Assembly (NCBI GenBank): GCA_963749905.1
Contig: CAVVOF010000003.1
Span: 930,001-994,000, forward strand
DNA length: 64,000 nt
Direction of reading: 5' to 3'
Origin: UBA10649 sp963749905
Lineage (GTDB): Bacteria > Actinomycetota > Actinomycetes > S36-B12
Under the pieces are notes generated by a model that was given only the letters and a program-made list of their open reading frames with translations, made no database searches and had not been told where the DNA came from. Each line of letters opens with the position of its first letter. Positions within the stretch are counted from its first letter, which is position 1. Made by a program: the position numbers and the translations under genes. Below, one piece after another: positions 54,033 to 64,000 of this stretch.

Positions 54033-57000
54033 CGGGAAGGAAGGTGTCCTACGCGCAGAACGCGGAGGACGTCCGTGTCTGGCGGGCCTTCCGGCATCTC
54101 GATCAGACGAAGTCTCACCTACGTGGACGTGGGTGCGAACGAGCCGCGGCACCTGTCGATAACCGCGAGCCTGTATGACCTGGGTTGGCGCGGACTGCTG
54201 GTCGAGGCCGACCCCGATCTCGCCGAGCAGCTGCGCATCCACCGCCCAGGCGACACGGTCGTCCAGATGGCGGCGGCATCCGGTCCGGGCGAGCTCGTCT
54301 TCCACCGAGTCCCAGGGACCGGCCTCGGCACCCTCGACGCGGCCGAGGCCGAGGCGGCCGGCGCACGCGGGTTCGACGTCGAGCAGGTGGTGGTGCCCAC
54401 CGACTCCATCGACGCGATCATGGCACGCAACGGCGTGCGCGATGTTCACTTCATGTCGGTGGACGTCGAGGGCGCGGAATCCGTTGTGCTGCAAGGACTC
54501 TCACTCGAGTCACTCAGGCCGTGGGTGCTCTGCGTCGAGGCGGTCCTCCCGGGCACGACCACGCCGAGCCACGAGGAGTGGGAGCCACGTCTGCTCGATC
54601 GCGGGTACCGCTTCGTCGCCTTCGACGGTGTGAACCGCTGGTATGTGGCAGAGGAGCACGCCGACCTCGCGGACGCGGTCGCGATCCCGTTCAACGCGGT
54701 GGATGCCGGAGCACACGGCTGGGTGGTGGCGGATGAGGTGGTGGTCCGCGCCCGAGCCGATCGCGCCGCGGTGCGTCGGGCGTGGCAGCGGGAGCTGATC
54801 CTCAACGACATCCGTGGCGAGGTGCCGAAGGAGGAGTACGAGAAGCAGATCCACGAGCTGAGGTCCGCGCTGATCCAGGTGGAGGGATCGCGCACGTGGC
54901 GGTATGCCCGCAAGGTCGGCCGCGTGGGCAGGGGTGTCATCCATCGCGGACGAATGGCGCTGCAGCATCTCCCCGGTCCTGCACAGCGTGCCTTGGTGCG
55001 ACGTCGGCACCTGCGGCACGTGACGGTCAACATGGGGCACCTGACCCATCCGGACCTGATGGCGGCTCCGCCGGTCGACGCCCTCGACTGGATCACCCCC
55101 GAGGGACTCCCCGCGGCGCCGGCTGCCGGTCTCGACCTCCGCAGCTTCTCGGAGGAGGACGCTGCCGCAGTCCGAGCCTGGCTCGAGGATCCCCACGACA
55201 GCGATTCGATGCTCGAACGGCGCATCGACAACCACGGCGACGAACTCGGCCGCGCCCGGGCCGCACTGCGGTTGCGACTGGCGCTCGCCGATCTGGCCGA
55301 CAACGCGCCGTGGGCCGGGGGGAGCCTCGTGCTGGTCGATGCACGCGCGTTGCAGAGCGCCGCTTTCGGCACTCGGGGCATCGGCAGGTTCGCGCGGTCC
55401 GCGCTCCTTGCGGTCCGCGAGGCGGTGGGGGATGACCGGGTCGTGCTGCTCGTCGACCGCGGCCTGGAGCAGCTGCCGGAGGACCTGGCCGGCAGCTGTC
55501 GTCAGGTCACCCGTGTCGACGGAGCGGGAGCTGCCCGCATACGGGGTTCTCGTCGAGCCCTCCCCGATGACAGCCAGCGCCCGACCACTGGTGCCGCTGC
55601 TGCACAGCACTGCCCACAAGATCGCGATCGTGTTCGACTTCATCCCCCTGCACCATCCGACCGTCTACCTCGGCAACGTCGCGGCGCGGGCTGAGTACGC
55701 GGCTGCCCTCGATGCCCTCAAGCTCTACGACGAGTTCGTGTGCATCTCCGACCTGGCCCGCAGCCGAGACGATCCGACTGCTGGGGCGCCCCGCGGACGG
55801 ACCCGACGCCGTGAACACGACAGTCGCGTGGCCACGAGACGTGCTGCCCGCCGCACCGTCAACTCCGGCGGGCCGCGCGGACGGCCCGATCGTGGTGATG
55901 ACCGGCGACGACGCCCGCAAGAACACGTTCGGAGGCCTCGCCGGCGTGGCCGCCGCCACCGCTGGCGACGATGCCCGCGACGTCGTCGTCATCGGCATGG
56001 CCGGCACGGGTGACCGCGTGCACCACCTGTCCATCGCCGCAGCGATGCGACCCGGAGAGGCGCGCACCGCTGAGCGACTCTCGGACGACGAGATGACCTC
56101 GCTTCTCGCGTCGGCGAGCGTCGTGGTCGTGCCGTCCTTCGACGAGGGGCTCTCCCTGCCGGTCATCGAGGCGTTGCGTGCGGGTGCTCCGGTCGTCGCG
56201 TCGGACATCCCGGCGCATCGCGAACTCATCGGTACGGGATCCTTCCTGGCGGATCCACGAAGCCCTGCTTCTATCGCGAAGGCCGTGCGCGCCACCCGGG
56301 GTCGCTCCTCCGCGCGGGAGCGGCAGTTGGCCCGTCTGCGCCACCATCGGCACGAGGTACTCGAGGACGTACTCGCGGGCAGCGTTGCCGCGAGCCTGAA
56401 GGCCACCCGGGTCGACGTGCCGGCGCCGGTGGCCTTCTCGGGAGCCCGACCGCTGAGCGTGGGAGTGGGCGCTCCCTGGCCGCCGCAGCGCACAGGCATC
56501 GCCGACTTCACGGCGGCGACGATCACCGAACTGGCTCGGCTGTGCGACGTCACCGTCTACACGACGGCAGATGCGGACGTCGTCGGCAGCCAGTCCGACG
56601 GCGTGACCATCGGCCAGGGGCGTATCGACGACGTGATCGCGGGGGGACACGAGCACGACGTCTTCGTGTCGGTGATCGGCAACAGCCACTTCCACCTGCC
56701 GTTCATCGAGGTGCTGGAGTCCATCGACTCGGTCGCGCTTGCCCACGACACCCGCCTCGTCGAGCTGTACCTGGCCCTACGGGATCGCGGAGGCCTCGAG
56801 CAGGTCATGCTGCGTGGCAAGGGAAAGCGGACCCTCGATCCTCCGCTCGACGAGCAGATCGACGACATGCGGCTGCTGGAGAGCACCGCCCTGTGGGAGG
56901 TCGCACGGCGCGCCCAAGCGCTCGTCGGCCACACGCCGACGGCCCGGGACTTCATCGCGAGGGACACCGGCGTCGACATGCGACTGCTCCCGTTCGCCAA

Positions 57001-57597
57001 CTACCGGCATCCGGATGCGGACACGATCACCGCACAGCTGCGTGCAGAGGCGCGCGACCGGCTGGGCTTCTCCAGCGATCGTGTCCACCTCGCCACCTTC
57101 GGCTTCATCGACACCCGGACGAAGCTCTCGGACGTGGTCGTCGAGGCCGCGGCGTGGCTGACCCAGTGGGGGCATCCGGTGAGCCTGCACCTGGTCGGCT
57201 CCGCGCCGGAGTCGCTCGCCGACGAGCTGCGCGATCGGGCCGCGGAGGCCGGGATCGCCGAGTTCGAGATCACCGGGTTCGTCGGACGACGACCGGTTCA
57301 GGGACTACGTCCTCGGCATCGACCTCGGCGTCCAGCTGCGGGTCAGCCCGCTGCTCGGGGTGAGTGGCCCGCTGAGCGACATGGCCGCGTACGGCACGCC
57401 CGCCGGTCGCCAACCGCGGCATCTGCGCGGACGTCGACACCCCCGAGTTCATCGACCGGCTGCCGGACGATGTCAGCCCGGTGCTGGTGGCGGAGGCGAT
57501 CGAGCGCCGGCTGGCGAACCCGTGGCCGGCTGACGAGATCGAGGTGATGCGGCGCGACTACCTGGACCGCAAGTCCCCCGCCCGCTACGCGCGCTGA
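54029..57597 (+). CDS. FkbM methyltransferase-GT4-GT4 fusion protein, five frameshifts
   Basis: One protein of about 1187 residues: the 3569-base span minus five extra bases (near 54111, 55521, 55762, 57284, 57405) is exactly 1188 codons. Domain 1 (about 1-240) is an FkbM methyltransferase: VSYAQNAEDVRVW, YVDVGANEPRHLSI, VEADPDLAEQL and MSVDVEGAE. A linker with SRTWRYARKVGR and a helical region follow. Domain 2 (about 430-790) is a GT4 (FGTRGIGRFARS; PSFDEGLSLPVIEALRAGAP). Domain 3 (about 800-1187) is a second GT4-like module (VGAPWPPQRTGIADFTA; FGFIDTRTKLSDVV; LRVSPLLGVSGPLSDMAAYG). It could extend and methyl-cap the chain. GTGA overlap with the SDR gene. Confidence 0.82.
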
Positions 57598-57655
57598 GCT
57601 GCACGCCCTCCTGTGGACATCGCCACGGGGGTGAGGGCGCAGTGACCCGCCACCC

Positions 57656-57725
57656 CTTCGTTGAGTGCGGAGTTGTTGACGTCGCAGCACCGTCCAAGGC
57701 CGCAACAACCCCGCACTCAACGAAG
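57656..57725. repeat. Palindromic element family B, copy 2
   Basis: Arms of 23 bases (CTTCGTTGAGTGCGGAGTTG, then TTG) with one mismatch to the right arm. The arm matches copy 1 at 34682 while the loop differs. It lies between two same-strand transferase genes, 59 bases after one stop and 22 bases before the next start. Confidence 0.9.
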
Positions 57726-57747
57726 TGGGACGGGGGGTGACGGCCTG

Positions 57748-58891
57748 ATGCATGTCGGCATCGACATCGAGCAGTTCGTCCGCGACCCCTATGGCTCGGG
57801 CATCCAACGGGTGCTCCAGTACCTGGCCCTCGAGTGGCCGGCCGGCGACGTGCAGGCGGACTTCGTCGTACCCCTCGGCGGCGGCCACGGACTGCTCACG
57901 CCGGCTCAGGCCGGTGAGCTGCTGACCCTGCCCTTCCTGCCCCGCGCCCCAGACACCGACCTGCGCCAGCTCGTCGATGCCTGGCTCGCCGAGACTGCCC
58001 CCATCCGGGTGAAGGACGGCGACCTGCTGTCCATCTACGACGCCTGGCTGCTCCCGGAGGTGTCCTACCTGCCAAGCGTGCTGCGCAGGTTCGAGCTGTT
58101 CGCGAGGTGCGTTCCCACGACGATGGTCGGCTACGACACCCTGCCGATGATCGAGCCGGCCAACTACCGGTTCCGGCCGGGGGCCAGTGCCTGGGTCAGC
58201 GAGTACTTCCGGCAGCTGGCCACCGCCGACGCGGTCGTGTGCATCAGCGCCTACGCCCGCGACAGCATCCTCGGCCGCCTGCGGCGCGACCCGGCTATGG
58301 CCGATCACCGTCGCGCATCCCGGGGGCGACCACCTGCCGGTGCTGGCCCCGGACCCGCCGGACCGGCCCGTCTTCGCCCGTCTGGGCACCCTGGAGGCCC
58401 GAAAGCGCCCGGTCGAGATCGCCGAGGCCTTCCGCGAGGCCGTGGACGCTACGGGCCTGCAGGCGGAACTGGTGTTCATCGGGGGTGCGTCCGCGTCCGA
58501 TGAGGGGATCAACCGGGCAATACGGACACAAGTGGACCTCGGCGGCGTGCGCTGGGTGCAGGGAGCGTCCGACACCGAGGTGCGCGACCTCATCCACGGA
58601 TCGAGTGCCTTCCTGTCCATCGGGGTGGAGGGCTACGGGATCCCGGTTCTCGAGGCCATCCGGCTGGGCACGCCGGTCCTCTTCGACGGAGTGCAGCCGG
58701 CCGGGGAGCTGATGGCGGGCCGCGGCGCGCGCCGTATCCGCGCGATGACGCACGACGAGTTGGTGGCGGAGTTCGGGGCCTGGAGCCAGCCGGACTTGCT
58801 CGCCACCCTGCGGGAGGAGCTCGACCCGGCGGCGGTGCCCACCTGGGCGGACTTCGCCGCGGGGGTGGCGGAGGCGGTCGCGTCCGCATGA
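57748..58891 (+). CDS. GT4-family glycosyltransferase, one frameshift
   Basis: A 380-residue glycosyltransferase after removing one G at 58299-58300 (the frame resumes at PITVAHPGGDHLPV). Motifs: HVGIDIEQFVRDPYGSGIQR, GYDTLPMIEPANYRF, FARLGTLEARKRPVEIAEAF, and GVEGYGIPVLEAIRLGTPVL (E-x7-E). Acceptor unknown. The stop overlaps the next small gene by 4 bases. Confidence 0.86.
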
Positions 58892-59115
58892 GCCCGGGCG
58901 TCAGCCAGCTGCCGACCCTCGTCTGCTGGGCCAATCCGCAGCACTCCGCCTCGGGATCCGACGTAGGCCTGTTGGACATCCGGGTCTCGCCCGCATGGAT
59001 CGGCGAGACGGGGATGCCGTTGCCGCTCACTACACTGATCGTGGCCATCGCCACCGCCGCCGTCGTCCTGGGAGTCCTCGTGCAGAACCGCCGCACCCGC
59101 CGGGCGCTGGCGTGA
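58888..59115 (+). CDS. Small single-TM protein between transferases
   Basis: A 75-residue protein with an N-terminal soluble part containing one Cys (TLVCWANPQHSASGSDVGLL) and a C-terminal TM helix (LTTLIVAIATAAVVLGVLVQ) ending in basic residues. It overlaps both neighbours by 4 bases, so translation is coupled. I do not recognise the family; it could be a membrane anchor or partner for the DPM1-like transferase and DUF2304 protein that follow. Confidence 0.6.
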   Translation: MSPGVSQLPTLVCWANPQHSASGSDVGLLDIRVSPAWIGETGMPLPLTTLIVAIATAAVVLGVLVQNRRTRRALA

Positions 59116-59831
59116 ACCGGGCTCTCGTCGCGATCCCCGCATGGAACGAGCAGGGCTCGATCGCGGACGTCATCGCCAAGGTCAGGGAGCATCGTCCGGA
59201 CGCGGACGTCCTCGTCGTCGACGACGGCTCCTCTGACGAGACTGCGGCCCGGGCCGAGGCGGCCGGGGCGACGGTGGTGTCGCTGCCGTTCAACGTCGGC
59301 GTCGGCGGAGCGATGCGGACGGCGTTCCTGTACGCCAAGCGGCACGGATACCAGGCGCTCGTCCAGGTGGATGCCGACGGACAGCACGACCCGGCTGACC
59401 TCGACCGACTGCTCGACGGGCTGGCCGATGCCGACGTCGTGGTGGGCACCCGCTTCCATCCGGACTCGATGTACTTCGTCGGCGGCCCCCGCCGCTGGGC
59501 GATGGTGCTGCTGTCGAAGTCGCTCAGTCGCATGAACGGCAAGCCGATCTCGGACCCGACGTCCGGCTTCCGATCCGCGGGCCCGCGGGCCATCGACCTG
59601 TTCGCCGTCGACTACCCCGCCGACTACCTCGGCGACACGGTCGGCTCGCTGTCCATCGCCATCCGTCACGGGCTGGTGATCCACGAGACACCGGTGACGA
59701 TGTACTTCCGGCAGACGGGCCGGCCCAGCAAGAACGCTCTGTGGTCGGCGCTCTACCTCGGGCGCGCGACGCTGGCGATCATCGCGACCAGCCTGCAACG
59801 CGGCACTCATGTGCGAGGTGACGACTCATGA
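59112..59831 (+). CDS. GT2 polyprenyl-phosphate glycosyltransferase (DPM1-like)
   Basis: A 239-residue GT2 enzyme: VAIPAWNEQGSIADVIAKVR, VLVVDDGSSDETAA, QVDADGQHDPADL (D-x-D metal site), and DPTSGFRSAGPRA. No C-terminal TM domain. DPM1-like members load a sugar onto polyprenyl phosphate, which would feed the membrane GT-C-type enzymes in this locus. Paired with a DUF2304 gene by a 4-base overlap, a frequent bacterial arrangement. Confidence 0.9.
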   Translation: MNRALVAIPAWNEQGSIADVIAKVREHRPDADVLVVDDGSSDETAARAEAAGATVVSLPFNVGVGGAMRTAFLYAKRHGYQALVQVDADGQHDPADLDRLLDGLADADVVVGTRFHPDSMYFVGGPRRWAMVLLSKSLSRMNGKPISDPTSGFRSAGPRAIDLFAVDYPADYLGDTVGSLSIAIRHGLVIHETPVTMYFRQTGRPSKNALWSALYLGRATLAIIATSLQRGTHVRGDDS

Positions 59832-60184
59832 TCGCCAACGTCCTCGGCGCCATCGCGTCGATCATCGTCTTCGTCTTCGTGTTCTGGCTCATGCGTCGGG
59901 GCGTGCTCCGCGAGAAGTACGCCGTGCTCTGGCTGCTGTTCAGCGGCTTCGCGCTGTTCTTCTCGGTCGTCCCGGGCGCCCTGCAGTGGGTCAGCGACGC
60001 CCTCGGCGTCGAGACGCCGTCGAACCTGCTCTTCTTCGTCACCATCGTCCTGCTGATCCTGGTGTCGATCCAGGTCAGCTACGAGCTCAGCCGGCACGAG
60101 GCTCGCATCCGCAGGCTGGCGGAGGAGATCGCGCTGCTGGACCGACAGGTGAAGGACCTGAAGGAGCAGCGTGACGGTGAGTGA
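59828..60184 (+). CDS. DUF2304 membrane protein
   Basis: A 118-residue protein with three TM helices (IIVFVFVFWLM; YAVLWLLFSGFALFFSVV; LLFFVTIVLLILVSIQVSY) and a C-terminal coiled-coil helix. DUF2304 proteins usually follow a GT2 dolichol-phosphate-mannose synthase-like gene, as here, and probably anchor or regulate it. The 3' end overlaps the next gene's GTG by 14 bases. Confidence 0.9.
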   Translation: MIANVLGAIASIIVFVFVFWLMRRGVLREKYAVLWLLFSGFALFFSVVPGALQWVSDALGVETPSNLLFFVTIVLLILVSIQVSYELSRHEARIRRLAEEIALLDRQVKDLKEQRDGE

Positions 60185-61098
60185 GCCGGTGCTGGTGATG
60201 GCCTTCAACCGGCCGGACCACCTGGCCGTGCTCCTCCGGCGCCTGCGCGAGGTGCAGCCGGAGCGGCTCTACGTGGCGATCGACGGGGCTCGTACTGGTC
60301 GCGAGGGCGAACAGGAGCGGGTGCAGCAATGCCGCGACCTGGTGGCAACCGTCGACTGGCCCTGCGACGTGCACACGCTGTTCCAGGACTCGAATCTCGG
60401 TTGCGGCCTCGGGGTGAGCACCGCCATCTCCTGGTTCTTCGCCAACGAGGAGCGGGGCATCATCCTCGAGGACGACATCATCCCCGACCCTTCCTTCTTC
60501 CCCTACTGCGCGGAGTTGCTCGAGCGCTACGAGGACGAATGAGCGGGTGTTCGCCATCACCGGCTGCAACTTCGTGCCCCCCGAGCACCAGTCGCGGCCC
60601 GGCGCTGCCGTACCGGTTCAGCCAGGTGCCGCACATCTGGGGCTGGGCGACGTGGCGGCGATCGTGGCGCCAGCACCAGCTCGACATCGCCGACTGGCGC
60701 GGGCACGCTCCCTCTGCACCGGCTCTGGAGCCGCGTCGGGCTACTCCGTCGCCGAGCACCGTCTACTGGACCAGCACCTTCGAGCTGCTCGCGCGCAAGG
60801 AAGTCGATACGTGGGACGGCCAGCTGGTGCTCGCAGCCATGGCTCGGGACCGCTGACGGCGACCAGCAACGTCAACCTCATCGAGAACATCGGCTTCGGC
60901 GACGTCGGCCACGCACACCGTCGAGGATCGAGACGACCTGCAGCCGATCGGCGCAATGCGGTTCCCCCTCGCGGACGTCCCGGTCGAGCACGACGTGAAG
61001 GCGGACGCGTGGACGCGTCAGCACCACTTCCGGGCCACCTGGCGAGGCATGCTCGGGCAGGCCGATAGATTCCTGAGGCAGCGACGAGGGAGAGCATC

Positions 61099-61102
<4 letters not shown>
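60171..61102 (+). CDS. GT-A-type glycosyltransferase, multiple frameshifts
   Basis: About 308 residues when repaired. Readable segments in order: VLVMAFNRPDHLAVLLRRL, LYVAIDGARTGREGE, SNLGCGLGVSTAISWFFANE, GIILEDDIIPDPSFFPYCAE (acidic metal site), then FAITGCNFVPPEHQSRP, YRFSQVPHIWGWATWRRSW, and ATSNVNLIENIGFG near the end. Extra bases occur near 60538 and 60601, several changes fall between 60690 and 60770, and others near 60845 and 60907. The order matches known sugar transferases, so I treat it as one gene. GTG start 60171. Its stop overlaps the next GTG by 2 bases. Confidence 0.72.
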
Positions 61103-62049
<947 letters not shown>

Positions 62050-62058
62050 TCGCGCTCC

Positions 62059-63848
62059 ATGCTCATCGTGACGGGCACGGTGCTGGTGCTCCTGACGTGG
62101 GCGGTGATGCTCGGGGCGGCGATGGGGACCGGGCTGTTGACCGCGATGGCGATCCACCGGCGGGCGCTGGCAACCGGGGGTTCCGAGGTTCGCCCTGTGG
62201 TGGGGACTTGCGCTGCTCGCGGTCCTGATCACCAGTGTCAGCCTCGTCCTGCCCCTGCGAGATGCGGGCGCTGCCGGCGCTGTCATCGGGCATCTGCGTC
62301 GTGATGGGGGGCTTCGGCTTGTGGGCCGCCTGGCGGGCCAGCGGCTCCCAGCCTCGGTCAGGTCGGTCATCTGCGCACGGGTCCCGTCGCGCGTGGCGAT
62401 GGTTGCTGGCGGGTCGGCGTCGCGGCCGCCGTGGCCTACCTCGCTCTCGCGGCCCTCGGCCCGGTGACGAACTACGACTCGGGTCTCTACCACCTCGGGG
62501 CGATCGCCTACGCCGGCGACTACCGGGCGATCCCCGGCCTCGCCAACCTGTACTTCCCGTTCGGCTACGCGAACGCTGAGTTCCCGGTGGCGGCCTTCCT
62601 CGGCAACGGACCCTGGGACGGCGTCGGGTACCGGCTGCTCAACGGGCACTGGTCACCGCCATGGCCCTCGACCTCTCGCTCCGAGCTCGCTCGCCGACGT
62701 CTGGGTCCCGGATTCTTCGTCCTTGCGGTGGGCGCGGCGGCCGTCGCTCGTCCCGATGGTGGCCCTGTCGGACTACTGGGTCACCAGCCCGACCTCCGAT
62801 TCCGCGGTACTCGTCTTGAGCGTCGTCTCGGCCGCGTACCTGGCGGACGCCGCCGCCTCGGCCCGCGCGGCCGCTCCCAGCGGATCGGTCGCGATCGTCA
62901 CGGCGATGATGACGGTCCTGCTGAGACCGACGATGGTGGTGTACGCCGTCGTGGTGGTGATTGTCGTGGTGGTGCTCGTGGTCCGGGCGCGCAGAGCGGG
63001 TCGGGGTGCTGGATCGACCGCTGCTCTGCTGCTGTCAGGGGGCCTGGCCGCGGCGGCTGCGATCGTGATGACGGCCCGGGACATCGTCCTCAGCGGCTGG
63101 CTTCAGTACCCGCTGTCGCTCGTCTCCTTCGATGCTCCCGTGGCGTGCCGCGGATCCGACTCAGTACCGCGTCCCGACGCTCGGTGCTGCACGCGATCCC
63201 GAGGACCTGTGGGCGGCCGCAGAGGGCTGGGGATGGGTGGCGGGGTGGCTGCGCAGACTCCCCACGCAGTGGGAGACCTACGAATTCGCCGCCCTGGCTG
63301 TGGCCGCCCTGGCGTTGATCATTCTCGTCGCACGTTCAGGGGCGACAATGCGGGTGCGCTCGCTCATGGTGGTGATGGCACCAAGCGTGCTGGCGGTCGT
63401 GGTGTGGTGGGTTGCCACCCCACCGTCGTTCCGGTTCATCTGGGGGCCGTTGTTCTGCGTGGCGGCCGTTCCGGCAGGGTGGTCGCTGTGGCGACTCTCG
63501 CTGGGCGGCCCAGCTCATGGCAAGGGGACGTGCTTGGATTCCGTGGCTCACTGCGGTGGCTGTGGCCTTGCCGGTCACGGCTGTGGTCTTGGTCAGCGGG
63601 GTCGCCAGGTTCGATCCGGCGGCCCTCACAGAGGACCGGACGTGGGACCTCGGAGTCCGCATCCCGTACTCGGTTGCCCCCGTGGTCGACGTGCCTGTTG
63701 TGGAGCAGCACCCTGTCCAGCGGCCTGACGGTGCTGTTGCCGACGCAAGTCGGATCAGTGCTGGCTCAACTACCCGTTGTGCACAGCACAGGTGGCCGAC
63801 TCCGTTTCTCTGCGCGGCGATGGCATTCAGGACGGGTTCCTCCCCTGA
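62059..63848 (+). CDS. Polytopic membrane protein (GT-C-like), many frameshifts
   Basis: About 590 residues if repaired. Recognisable segments in order: LIVTGTVLVLLTWAVMLGAA, FALWWGLALLAVLITSVSLV, the extracytoplasmic-loop motif GPVTNYDSGLYHLGAI, YFPFGYANAEFPVAAFLG, SDYWVTSPTSDSAVLVLSVV, FAALAVAALALIILVARSG and a C-terminal SDQCWLNYPLCTAQVADSVS ending GDGIQDGFLP at 63848. These lie in all three frames, with breaks roughly every 150-300 bases. YDSGLYH in the first large loop resembles GT-C catalytic loops. Start and order are clear; exact sequence is unreliable. Confidence 0.6.
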
Positions 63849-64000
63849 GCGAGGCGCCGTCGTGGGTAGGTCATCAGCGCTCGACCGAGGGCGGCGGCCC
63901 GACGGGTGCGCTGGAGCCCGTCGGATGCAGAGAGAGGTGTGGAGACTTCGACCACGTCAGCCGCGACGGCCGCCTCCTCACCGAAGGAGGATGCACGGGA
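63827..64000 (-). CDS. C-terminal fragment of an unidentified protein (5' end outside window)
   Basis: An open frame of 57 codons on the minus strand enters from the right edge and stops at 63827 with TGA, overlapping the convergent membrane-protein gene by 22 bases. Visible: SSFGEEAAVAADVVEVSTPL then GLQRTRRAAALGRALMTYPR. The basic C-terminus looks like those of the glycosyltransferases in this locus, but the fragment is too short for a family call, and sequence quality is poor here. Confidence 0.35.
   Translation of the reverse strand, partial: SRASSFGEEAAVAADVVEVSTPLSASDGLQRTRRAAALGRALMTYPRRRLAQGRNPS

Overview
This is a high-GC, gene-dense stretch of an actinobacterial (Actinomycetota) chromosome. 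The left edge carries pstP-fhaB-fhaA followed by a tRNA-Leu, an arrangement typical of actinobacteria near the serine/threonine kinase and cell-division region. Other signs are GTG/TTG starts, many 4-base ATGA/GTGA overlaps, a DUF222-HNH (13E12-like) gene, and a recurring promoter signature for leaderless mRNAs (TANNNT, then 6-7 nt, then the start codon). The sequence alone does not support a genus call.

Layout. 0-2.8 kb: signalling genes and tRNA-Leu(CAG). 2.8-4.1 kb: a two-gene islet (ECF41/SigJ-type sigma factor plus a DUF1059 protein) between the tRNA and a degenerate copy of the tRNA 3' end. 4.1-9.1 kb: a secreted lysozyme-like protein, then a tightly overlapping four-gene salvage operon (MtnA isomerase, class II aldolase, purine nucleoside phosphorylase of methylthioinosine type, MTA/SAH-type deaminase). 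Together these should convert methylthioadenosine or 5'-deoxyadenosine, via the inosine form, to DHAP plus an aldehyde. 9.1-22.9 kb: housekeeping and accessory genes (HAD phosphatase, AhpD-like proteins, DUF222-HNH, META protein, degenerate GGDEF, Ada-like repair protein, EamA transporter, geranylgeranyl-reductase-type FAD enzyme, two small monooxygenases, GDP-fucose synthase, acetyl-CoA hydrolase/transferase, Fpg/Nei glycosylase, an AbiEi-like/DUF559 protein between two identical palindromes, a methyltransferase).

22.9-64 kb is a large cell-surface polysaccharide locus: two tandem secreted glycosidase-like proteins, a polyprenyl-phosphate glycosyltransferase (chain initiation), a DUF4012/membrane protein/FG-GAP operon, RmlC and RmlA, Gmd and a Gmd-like paralogue, UDP-xylose synthase, a Wzm/Wzt ABC exporter with a carbohydrate-binding extension, about ten glycosyltransferases (one a FkbM-GT-GT fusion of about 1187 residues), four large membrane glycosyltransferase-like proteins, a DUF2304 protein, and an HPr-kinase-like protein beside a 49-codon orphan peptide gene. 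Sugar-nucleotide genes point to GDP-fucose or a related GDP-6-deoxyhexose, dTDP-deoxyhexose and UDP-xylose as building blocks, with export through the ABC transporter.

Caution on quality: about 30 frameshifts interrupt otherwise intact families. Most are repaired by removing one base. None falls in the first 10 kb and they become very dense after 60 kb, so they look like consensus errors rather than pseudogenes. Such genes are given as single features with the break positions.

No intergenic gap exceeds 300 bases.
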